Assembly (NCBI GenBank): GCA_012862575.1
Contig: BLSF01000080.1
Location: 101,192-165,191, forward strand
From: Parietichytrium sp. I65-24A
Lineage: Eukaryota > Sar > Bigyra > Thraustochytrida > Thraustochytriidae
DNA length: 64,000 bases
Reading direction: 5' to 3'
This document shows, one piece after another, positions 10,351 to 18,073 of this stretch. Both the position numbers and the translations under genes were made by a program. How positions within the stretch are numbered: the stretch's first letter is position 1; the number at the start of each line of letters is the position of its first letter. The notes below the pieces were generated by a model. It was not told the DNA's origin. It ran no database searches and saw nothing but the letters and a program-made list of their open reading frames with translations.

Positions 10351-11451
10351 ATGGACCCAGTGCGGAACAATGTGACGAGGTGCTACAACTGCCAGTATTA
10401 TGTGTGCGTGTGCGCACAAGATGGAAAGTCCGACGGCAAGACGCAAGGAAAGCGAGGGGTTTGGGCGGTGAACCATGTCGAGGCATTGAGCAAGCGGTCC
10501 TCTGTGAAGAGCGAGGACTTTGAGTATGGCAAGTGCCTGAGAAGTGGGCAGTGGTTTGTGGAACGCGTGGCAAAGCTGAGGAACTCTCCGCTGGTGTTTG
10601 TGGTGAAGCGGCTCGAAAAATTGGGAAAGTTTGCACCGAATGCGGCTCGAGAGAAGGCGATTCTGCAAGCTTTGGCCTCCGAAGACGTGCGGGGCTGGAC
10701 CCAAAAGCTATTGCTTCAATTTGAACTGCAGGCTAGTGAAAGGAAGCCTCAGGTCTCGCTTGTGATGGAGTACTTTGTCGGGGGACCGCTTTTCAAGCTC
10801 ATTGAAAGCCGAGGAGTGTTATCCACGGAAGAGGCAAAGTATTACGGTGCACAGCTGTTTCTGGCAATAGAGTTCCTACAAAGTCAGAGAGTGACGCACC
10901 GAGACCTCAACACGGTCAATGTTGTAGTTTTAGAAACGGGGAGGCTGAAGATTTGCAACTTTTCTCGGGCCATTCAGCTCGGGCATTCCGAGAGAACGAA
11001 AACATTCGTTGGCACAGTCCACTACATGGCACCCGAGATTTACGCGCACCTTGTGCAAGGCCGTATGGATTATGCCGGGTATGACTCTTGCGTTGACTGG
11101 TGGTCGTACGGTGCGATAGTCTACGAGATGATACAAGGCGTTCCACCGTTTGTTAACGAAGATCCACAAACTCTCCTCGCTACGCTCGGGGCCATGGCCT
11201 CGGACGCCGTTGTGGAGCTTGAAAAAGTGCGGGTCTGTGTGGATTTTAGAGCCTGGGATCTTGTCAACAAGATGCTCTGTGTAGATCCTGCGAAACGCCG
11301 AGCTGCGTCTCTGGAGTTGAGAAAGCACGAGTTATTCAAGTTTTATCGGCATGAAAGGCTTGTCTGGGACCACGTTTCCTCATATTCTCCGCCTTCTCCG
11401 CCTCCCCAAGGCGACCATTTCCCAGCAGCTGTTGCATTGAATACAATCTGA
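10351..11451 (+). CDS. AGC-type protein kinase-like protein, probable pseudokinase
   Basis: 366 residues. The kinase fold is clear: beta-3 lysine in VFVVKRL (K86), helix C Glu in AREKAIL, hinge LVMEYFVGG, catalytic loop VTHRDL (H183-R184-D185), GTVHYMAPEIY, and DWWSYGAIVYEMIQGVPPF. The two last motifs resemble AGC kinases (FxGTxxYxAPE, DWWxxGxxxYEMxxGxPPF). Two functional sites are degraded. The DFG motif reads CNFS, so the magnesium-binding Asp is Asn203. The catalytic-loop motif HRDLKPEN reads HRDLNTVN, losing the Lys. The glycine-rich loop is also unrecognisable (CLRSGQWFVERV). ATP binding may persist but phosphotransfer is doubtful. An N-terminal CYNCQYYVCVC cysteine cluster precedes the domain. 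The start at 10351 is the first ATG of the frame. The gene converges on the PIN-like carrier gene with 268 bp between. Confidence 0.88.
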   Translation: MDPVRNNVTRCYNCQYYVCVCAQDGKSDGKTQGKRGVWAVNHVEALSKRSSVKSEDFEYGKCLRSGQWFVERVAKLRNSPLVFVVKRLEKLGKFAPNAAREKAILQALASEDVRGWTQKLLLQFELQASERKPQVSLVMEYFVGGPLFKLIESRGVLSTEEAKYYGAQLFLAIEFLQSQRVTHRDLNTVNVVVLETGRLKICNFSRAIQLGHSERTKTFVGTVHYMAPEIYAHLVQGRMDYAGYDSCVDWWSYGAIVYEMIQGVPPFVNEDPQTLLATLGAMASDAVVELEKVRVCVDFRAWDLVNKMLCVDPAKRRAASLELRKHELFKFYRHERLVWDHVSSYSPPSPPPQGDHFPAAVALNTI

Positions 11452-11719
11452 TCTCTCTGTAAACTGCGACTGAACTCTACTGACTTTTACTTTGTATTAT
11501 GAACTCGTGTACTACTTTTATTTTACAGTTTTTTTAACTCCTTTTTATTTTTTAAAAAAAGGAAAAAAGAGCGTGAAAAAGGACAACCTTTCCTTTCTCG
11601 ACCAGCAAATCGCCTGAAAAAGATAATGTACAGACAACAACGTGGATCACTGACGTCTGAGAAGTTAGTATCGATTTGGCCGGAGTATTCTTGCGCTGCC
11701 CCCACGGAAATCGTTCCAT

Positions 11720-13333
11720 TCACAGATCGTCAAAGGGCCGCGTGAGAATCAAGAAATATACGAGGTATAGTGTCAAAAACGGAATGCTGACCGCGTATTG
11801 CTCGAGAATGGCAACTGCCATGGCTCTGCCTTGAGAAGCATCTCCATGGACGAGCAATAGCATGACAACGTTTTGCGCGGACGGGACAACCGCTTCGAGA
11901 AAAAGGACGAACGGAATTAATCCAGTTGGGTCAATCATACCTGTTCGCATGCACAGCTGGTACCAGGCGATGCCAAGCACTCCCATGGAGATCGACCTTC
12001 CAAAGAGGATGATTGCCCGCGACGGATTAGAAAATTGAAATTGGCTCACCTCGGTTTCTGGCTCGCCGTTTGAATTCGGCCCGGTTTTAAGGTTCTCCAT
12101 GATCCGAAGCATTCCCGCCCCAGAGAGCATAAGCATACTTGCAGGAACCTGCATCTTCCCGGTGCTCACCAGAGCCGCTGTCAGTGCTCGAAGTGGGGCT
12201 GTTGGGCCAAACAAGAAGTCTTGAAGAGGCTCAATGGCCGCCACAACAATCCCAAAAAGGGCGCCAAGCAATGGTGGGCTTGAAACGATTCGCTTCAATA
12301 CTTTAAGAGCCGCTTGCGCGCGCTCCCTCCACAAAGCTCTCTTCAACAAGAGGCTCATGGCGCTTGAGTTTTTGCGCAGATCGCGTTCCAGGTGGGTTTG
12401 GTAGTCTTCGCCAAAAATGTCGTCATCGAGGGACGCATGCAAACTCACGCGATTATCAGGCAGCCGCAAGAGAGCCTCATCGGAAATTAATGCCTGTGTG
12501 TCCAGAGCGATACGTGAGATTACCCTCGTAACGTCAGTAGGCGAAATAAACGACTCCCGATGAAAAAACTCGTGAGAGTGCGCCTTGGGAATTGGAGGCG
12601 GAGGTAGAGCAGTTAAGGTTCCGTAACTCGCCGTCTCCGTGCGCGCCGCCTGCACGGGCGTCATCAGGGAAGTGCGATCATGAGCCTCATCCCCATGGAC
12701 TTGGTTCTCAAGATGTTGGTGTTGCTCCCCGTCATTCCCTTCTAAGGCATGGTCTGCGCCCGAGAGGGATTTGCTCAAGCGAGCGTAAGTACCAGCCGTG
12801 GGTATTTCAGGCGAACCAGTGGCGCTTGCATTATTACTCAGCAGGTATTCTCCCCAGCTAAACATGACCAGATTCTGGCCCACCAGAAACAGGGCAATGT
12901 ACGAAACAGATCTCTTCACCATGGCGTCCGCGTCCGTCGGATCCGCCGCACTGATCAGCGACACGATCAATGCGATCGCCAGCGACCCTGTGTTGCCAAA
13001 CATCATCGATGCAACCACGGCATTGGACTCATTCTTAGGCACCGCCAGCACTTTGCACAGTGCAACCCCCACCAAATACGCCGCCAGGACGTACACCAGC
13101 GCAGTCAGCGGGAAGATCCACAGCTCCTCAATATCCGACGGGTGCAACGACGACCCCACATTCGTGAAGATCAGCGATGGCAGCGCAACATAGTACGTTA
13201 TCGCGCCAAGATCACTCACGCCCTTGTTATCCAGTTGCCCACTGTACGCCAGCACCGCTCCTATCAGTACCAGAAACACTATCTTTAGATTGGCTTCCAA
13301 ACAAGCTGCCAACGCCTGCTCAAAGTCCATCAT
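11720..13333 (-). CDS. PIN-like / auxin efflux carrier family membrane transporter
   Basis: 537 residues beginning MMDFEQALAA. There are about five hydrophobic segments in residues 10-175, a hydrophilic loop of ~170 residues, and about five more segments from ~345 to the end: the 5+loop+5 layout of the membrane transport protein (auxin efflux carrier, PF03547) family. Conserved parts are ALPSLIFTNVG, SMMFGNTGSLAIALI in the first half and EAVVPSAQNVVML plus AILEQYAVSIPFLTLYL in the second, where the family has a crossover with Asn/Pro. It is closer in layout to PILS/bacterial-like carriers than to plant long PINs. The substrate is unknown; the family moves organic anions out of the cytosol or into the ER. 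An 18-bp palindrome lies 79 bp upstream. Confidence 0.9.
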   Translation of the reverse strand: MMDFEQALAACLEANLKIVFLVLIGAVLAYSGQLDNKGVSDLGAITYYVALPSLIFTNVGSSLHPSDIEELWIFPLTALVYVLAAYLVGVALCKVLAVPKNESNAVVASMMFGNTGSLAIALIVSLISAADPTDADAMVKRSVSYIALFLVGQNLVMFSWGEYLLSNNASATGSPEIPTAGTYARLSKSLSGADHALEGNDGEQHQHLENQVHGDEAHDRTSLMTPVQAARTETASYGTLTALPPPPIPKAHSHEFFHRESFISPTDVTRVISRIALDTQALISDEALLRLPDNRVSLHASLDDDIFGEDYQTHLERDLRKNSSAMSLLLKRALWRERAQAALKVLKRIVSSPPLLGALFGIVVAAIEPLQDFLFGPTAPLRALTAALVSTGKMQVPASMLMLSGAGMLRIMENLKTGPNSNGEPETEVSQFQFSNPSRAIILFGRSISMGVLGIAWYQLCMRTGMIDPTGLIPFVLFLEAVVPSAQNVVMLLLVHGDASQGRAMAVAILEQYAVSIPFLTLYLVYFLILTRPFDDL

Positions 13334-13411
13334 ACGCGTACTATTTTATCTACCCTCTAACCTCTGTGCGCGCAAACTTGGCCCATACCTCAGCCTCTCT
13401 TTCAGTCTCTT

Positions 13412-13429
13412 GAGATCTCATGAGATCTC
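13412..13429. promoter_or_regulatory. 18-bp perfect palindrome
   Basis: GAGATCTCATGAGATCTC is its own reverse complement. It lies within a larger repeat of TCTTGAGATCTC units, 79 bp upstream of the carrier's start codon. A dimeric factor could bind it; that is inference. Confidence 0.5.
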
Positions 13430-14054
13430 TTGAGTCTCCCACTCGCAGACGGCACGTCACGCGTCACACGGGGGGTTCGTGTGACGTGAAGGAGGAAGTT
13501 CGGGTTCTCCGCATATCTCCATATGTCTCCGGTTCTCCGGTTCTTCGATCCGGCTACATCGCGTAGGAGTTTCATAGAAAGATCTCGGAAGATCGGGAGA
13601 TAGGAGTTGTGTATATGGAGTAGTAAGTCTACGGAGGGTGGAATGGACTATAGCGATTTCTACTGACCCCCGTGACAAAACGAGCCAGCTCAGAAGACAG
13701 AGAAAAGACTAGACATTTCATTAGGACCACCGTAGGTGTTCATTCACGGGTTCTACACAATGGCGTAATGTAAGCAGTAGCATCCGGGTGTTCATCCGAC
13801 CCTTATCTCTGTTAGTCGAAATGACTATGTCACTAAATAATACCTTTGTAACAGTGCCTGATAGTTGCCCAAACTCGGAATAGAGTAGTGCCAGTAGATG
13901 AACTAATACAAATAATACAGAGACGACTAATGGTGAGTTAGCTCTTGCCGATTTTTGTGTTTCTTATAATAGTAGAAGGATTTAGGATACTTGAGATCTA
14001 GGATTCTTTGCTTTCAAAGTTAACCTTACCAGCTTCCTAGAAAGAAATAATAAT

Positions 14055-14071
14055 TGACGTAATTTACGTCA
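14055..14071. promoter_or_regulatory. Inverted TGACGTAA pair (CRE/bZIP-like)
   Basis: TGACGTAATTTACGTCA is a perfect inverted repeat around one central T. Each arm, TGACGTAA, matches the CRE/ATF-type bZIP core. It lies 1 kb upstream of the kinase and 0.7 kb upstream of the carrier. Confidence 0.45.
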
Positions 14072-14804
14072 CGCAAAACTTGTAACTACTGGTAGTGAGT
14101 GCTAGTACCCAAGGAAGGAGAAAGCGCGACGAAACCTTCATTTCGATTTGAACAAAATCATTTGCACATTGATCAATCAAGAACACAACATCAACAATTG
14201 AGCAAATAGCTTCGATCGGTTTCGGACAAGAGACACTCGCGAAAAGTAATCAAAATTTATCAAAATAAAAAAACGAGGAGGAAGAGAGCACTTGTTGAAA
14301 AAACATCGTTGGAATGGAAAAAACATTTCTTCCCCACTCTTCTCTCTTTCCTTCTTTGCACTCTTTGCACTTTGGCGTACTCATGCGGTCCTCTACTAGT
14401 AGCAGCTAACCATTAGTAGTTAGGAGTGAAGAGTCCTACTGCCTCGTACTACTCTGAATAGACCCGCCTCCTACCGTTAACATATTCAGTTAGGTGACCT
14501 CTGTATCGACTCCGAGTCCGACGAGGTAGTTTTACCTACACGTCGACTAAGACAGAGCTGCAAAATTCAACTTTTTTGGCCTTCCCCTCACACCCACCAG
14601 TGCAGCTACCTTCCGGCTAGTGAAAAGCGTAGCACCCCCACACACTTGGCTCTCCCTTCCTCCTCCCTCACAACCTCACAACGCGCAGCAGCCTCCTCAC
14701 AACGCGCAACCCGCAAAAAGGCGGTGCCTGCGGACTCCCTCACAGCGGCGTACGCCGTGTGCATCGCGGAGGACTGGGACGAGGCAGAGGGCAGAGGGCG
14801 GGTG

Positions 14805-14872
14805 AGAGAGAGCGACAGAGAGAGAGAAAGAGAGAAACAGAGAAACAGAGAGAGAGAGAGACAGAGAAGCAA
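14805..14872. repeat. GA-rich tract
   Basis: AGAGAGAGCGACAGAGAGAG-type purine repeat about 200 bp upstream of the kinase start; a second GA run lies just before its ATG (15053-15072). Confidence 0.75.
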
Positions 14873-15072
14873 AGTTTGGGGAACGCCTGAGGCAGGTAAT
14901 GCGCTGCCAAGTGTGAAGTGTGTCCGTAGTCCGCGCGGACTTGGCGAAAAGTAACCGTTGTAGTAGGTGTTGGGGAATTAGTTTGGAGCGGCGAAGAACA
15001 GTGTTGTGTTCGGTTTGTTCGATCGGCGGAGTGGGACAGATCCAGCAAGCGAGCGAGAGAGAGAGAAAGAAA

Positions 15073-16263
15073 ATGCCGCGAGAATACAGGGCACCGCGGA
15101 ATGTGGGCGACTTGGAATTTGAGGAAATGCTGGGAAAAGGGACGTTTGGGACCGTTTACAAGGCGCGTAATAAGGCGAATAAGGAGGCGCTTGCAGTGAA
15201 GGAGATAAATGGCAAGTCAATAAGGAGCAGGCTGGAGTTTCTGAAGGAGGCGAAAGTTCTGCGCATGGTGCACCATCCATGTTTGCTAAGGCTAGTGGCG
15301 GTGTTTGTGCAGGAGGAAGAAAGCCTTGACGGGGACGGGATTTTTCAAAAGCTGTACCTTGTGACGGAGTTTTGCAGTGGTGGAGCACTCTCTGGTTTGT
15401 TGGTAAACGAGGCCATACCGACGATATCCTGGCACACAAGAGTGCGCTTTGCACACGAGTGTTCGATGGGTCTGAGAGCCTTGCATGAAAGCAACCTGAT
15501 CCACAGAGACCTCAAAAGCGAGAATTGCCTGCTCAAGTCTATACCCGGGAAAGAGGTTGATCTGGAGGGTTATTCTCATCTCCAGATTGTGCTCGGCGAT
15601 TTCGGACTTGCGAGGTGGTTTACCTCAGACAGCTATCCTCGCAAACACGCCTCCACCAAAACTGTACAAAGCTCCAGCACTTGCGGCGGAGGCGGGGACA
15701 CAGAATCTACGTACAGCAGCGGCGAGTCCACCGCGGCTGAGCAGTCTGTGGCTGGCTCAGGATCCGGCGCGAGCGCTGTGTCGGTTCTTGGAAAGGTGAA
15801 GACCGGCGCTGTCTTCAGAAAAGTAACGAGGCATAATAGCAAAATGACCGTTCGAGGAACGCCCTGGACGATGGCCCCAGAGCTCATGGATCCAAAATAC
15901 ACGGAAGGGTACACCATCGAGTGTGATATTTTCAGCCTTGGAGTCGTGTTGCTCGAAATTGCCTGTCGGCGCCTTGCGCAGAATATTCCTCGAAACGAGG
16001 CTCTCTCTGTGGATATGAATTTGGTGGAGGCCATGTCAATTAATCCACAGCCAGCCTCCTCTTCCTCAAGCCGGAGGCATCTTTTTGGGAAGAAACTTCG
16101 TCCGAGACGAGACAGTATTCGAGACGCCTGCCCTCCGAAATACCTTGAAGTTGTCAGGCAATGTGTAGATCCAGAGCCTCAACTTCGAAGCGAGATTCAC
16201 GAAGTAGAGGAGGCTTTGCGGAACCTTTTGTCTGATGTCATACCCGAGGTGATCGAGCAGTAA
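15073..16263 (+). CDS. Protein kinase, TKL-like, with activation-segment insertion
   Basis: 396 residues from ATG 15073. An upstream in-frame ATG (14920) adds 51 residues without family similarity, so the later start is preferred; it places LEFEEMLGKGTFGTVYKAR near the N terminus. All catalytic motifs are present: glycine loop G21-K-G-T-F-G, K43 in LAVKE, Glu in FLKEAKVLRMVHHPCLLRL, HRDLKSEN (H144-D146), DFG (D176), and GTPWTMAPE. Between DFG and GTPW about 85 residues occur instead of about 25. The extra part is rich in Ser, Gly and Thr and looks disordered. The HRDLKSEN and LGDFGLAR motifs and the leading GxxxLExA pattern fit the tyrosine-kinase-like group. It is predicted to be cytosolic, with no signal or membrane segment. 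The gene converges on the b561-like gene (508 bp apart). Confidence 0.9.
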   Translation: MPREYRAPRNVGDLEFEEMLGKGTFGTVYKARNKANKEALAVKEINGKSIRSRLEFLKEAKVLRMVHHPCLLRLVAVFVQEEESLDGDGIFQKLYLVTEFCSGGALSGLLVNEAIPTISWHTRVRFAHECSMGLRALHESNLIHRDLKSENCLLKSIPGKEVDLEGYSHLQIVLGDFGLARWFTSDSYPRKHASTKTVQSSSTCGGGGDTESTYSSGESTAAEQSVAGSGSGASAVSVLGKVKTGAVFRKVTRHNSKMTVRGTPWTMAPELMDPKYTEGYTIECDIFSLGVVLLEIACRRLAQNIPRNEALSVDMNLVEAMSINPQPASSSSSRRHLFGKKLRPRRDSIRDACPPKYLEVVRQCVDPEPQLRSEIHEVEEALRNLLSDVIPEVIEQ

Positions 16264-16771
16264 TGTTCGCCATTTTTTGATTGTCTGTACTTTACGCTTT
16301 TGCATATATACCTTGCACCCGTGGGTGCCCTCGTTCGTGTTGGCGCCACCTTGCTACCTAATAATTGAACATTATGTTTGCACGGGCTTCCATTCTCATG
16401 GTGGTCTGGCAGAAATTCTCCCTCATCTTTTTGTTTCTCTATCTAACAAGTAAAATGCCAACTTATCATCTGTTCCTCTGGATTTGCCCAATGCTTCATG
16501 AAAAAATTGCTAAGAGAAAAAGTGGATTGGCGGGGGAAAAGAGAGGTAGAAATGTCAACAACATGTTTTCTTCGTCATGAGGAATTTGCTTCTACAGCAG
16601 GAAAAGTACCCCATCGACTCGGGAAATCTTCCAAAGACAGGCAGCACTCTATTTTACTAAATTTTCCGCAAGTATTCAGCACGGGTTTTTGCTTTCTCGC
16701 CCGTAATTTGATATACTGGCGGACCCAGGGAATCACGGCTTCCCTTGGTCTCCCAAATACTCAGAAGGTGT
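16264..16771. other. Intergenic, convergent 3' regions
   Basis: 508 bp between the kinase stop and the stop of the b561-like gene. Nothing recognised. Confidence 0.5.
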
Positions 16772-18073
16772 CTAGTCACGCTCCTGTTTTGGGCTGTCTG
16801 GAGGTGGAGGAGGAACATCGGCGACCCCCAACGATATAGGCCTTGGTGGTAGCAGTCGCTCGGTAGACCTTCTGCGAGGTGGAGGTACTGGCGGAACCTT
16901 CGGAGGGATAGAGATCGTTGAGACTTGCATGTCTCCAAAACTTGGTTTCTCTCCAAAGCTTGGTTTCTTAGCAACACCTCTCTGTCTCTGAAGCTCGGCA
17001 AGCTCCTCTGTGAAGCTTGGCCTATGGGAAACTTGTGATGCCTGGCTACTTTTCCGAGAAGCAATACTTGCCTTCTTTCGGAGTGCCTTAACTTGGTCTT
17101 CCTGCGGCATCTTGTCCTCTTCGAAATCCATTTTGGGCGGGAGTAGACTTGTCTTCCGAGGAGCAGAAACCAGCTCCATAGATGTCTCCGCAGGGAGACC
17201 AGGGGGCTTTCCGGTGAAGCTTGGCTTTTTCATTGTGCTGGAGGAGAACAGAGGATTCGGAGAGCTGATGTCCAGGCCCTCGCTATCGACCTTGTCCACA
17301 TTGTAGATTCCTTCCAAGGTCTGGCGCCGTGACTTTGGCCTTATGATGAGGATACGGCGGGTCATTCTCTTGGCGCTATAGCGAAGCTTGGAGTCCTTTC
17401 GCTTCTTCTTCTTGTCGCCATTGCCGTCGTCGTCATCATCATCGTCGTTGGGCTGATTACAAAATCCGACGCACCCGACGAAGAATGCCCCGACAATGAG
17501 AATGCCGATGACAATGTACATAACGACATCAATGCTCTTTGATTCGACAAAGTCTTTCAGAGACTGGAGCCCGAAAGCTGTTGCAGTAAAGGCTCCAATG
17601 ATTGCGAGTCGGCCGCCCCAAAGAGTGCAAGCGCGCCACAGCTTTCCAAACGTCGATTTGCGAGGAAGCAAGCTAATGATTGCAACGAGTACCGCGATGC
17701 CCAGAGCGCTCACACCAGCGATGCTGTGAGGACTGTCGAAGAGGTCTCTCTCTTCGTCAACCTTGAAGAGGTACGAGTAGTACATTCCAGCACCAGAAGC
17801 TCCCAATCCCGCAAGCATCATGAGCACGTACGGGATGAGCCACCACCGGGACTCCCTGTGGCGCATCACCAGCGGGATGATGGTGGCCAAGGGGATCACC
17901 ACGAGCCACGCACCTCCCATGAACAGGATGTGTTTCTGCAGGTTGTCATCCAGCAGCTCGAAGCACTCGAGATACGAGCACTCCGGAATCTCCGTCCCGT
18001 TCGTCATTGTGTCGTTCATGTTGCTCTTCGCCGCAACGACGCCGCCAGCTTTCCTCTCTCCACGCGTGAGCAA
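16772..18073 (-). CDS. Multi-pass membrane protein, cytochrome b561-like, with long cytosolic tail
   Basis: 433 residues. An N-terminal polar part with N-glycosylation sequons (NDT, NGT) is followed by five or six hydrophobic segments: ~48-70, 76-100, 117-136, 148-168 and 180-203. The pattern KHILFMGGAWLVVIPLATII, then SPHSIAGVSALGIAVLVAII, resembles the first and third core helices of cytochrome b561/ferric-reductase proteins. His48 and His116 fall 68 residues apart, close to the spacing of one haem-ligand pair in that family. His residues expected in the second and fourth core helices are missing. Residues ~210-433 form a cytosolic tail that starts with a run of Asp, continues with Lys/Arg-rich sequence, then Ser/Pro-rich stretches with PPxPPPRRR. 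The b561 assignment is tentative; an unrelated tetraspan-like protein is possible. A start at Met19 (18019) is also possible. Confidence 0.6.
   Translation of the reverse strand: MLTRGERKAGGVVAAKSNMNDTMTNGTEIPECSYLECFELLDDNLQKHILFMGGAWLVVIPLATIIPLVMRHRESRWWLIPYVLMMLAGLGASGAGMYYSYLFKVDEERDLFDSPHSIAGVSALGIAVLVAIISLLPRKSTFGKLWRACTLWGGRLAIIGAFTATAFGLQSLKDFVESKSIDVVMYIVIGILIVGAFFVGCVGFCNQPNDDDDDDDGNGDKKKKRKDSKLRYSAKRMTRRILIIRPKSRRQTLEGIYNVDKVDSEGLDISSPNPLFSSSTMKKPSFTGKPPGLPAETSMELVSAPRKTSLLPPKMDFEEDKMPQEDQVKALRKKASIASRKSSQASQVSHRPSFTEELAELQRQRGVAKKPSFGEKPSFGDMQVSTISIPPKVPPVPPPRRRSTERLLPPRPISLGVADVPPPPPDSPKQERD

Larger units (their letters stand above)
13334..15072. other. Intergenic region between divergent PIN-like and kinase genes
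   Basis: 1.74 kb. It contains an 18-bp palindrome (13412-13429), a paired bZIP-like site (14055-14071), and a GA-rich tract at 14805-14870 just before the kinase leader. The ORFs here are low-complexity or unrecognisable. No gene seen. Confidence 0.55.

Noticed and set aside
16657-17064. 135-codon minus ORF overlapping the b561-like tail
   Set aside because: Different frame of the same low-complexity coding region; no independent support.
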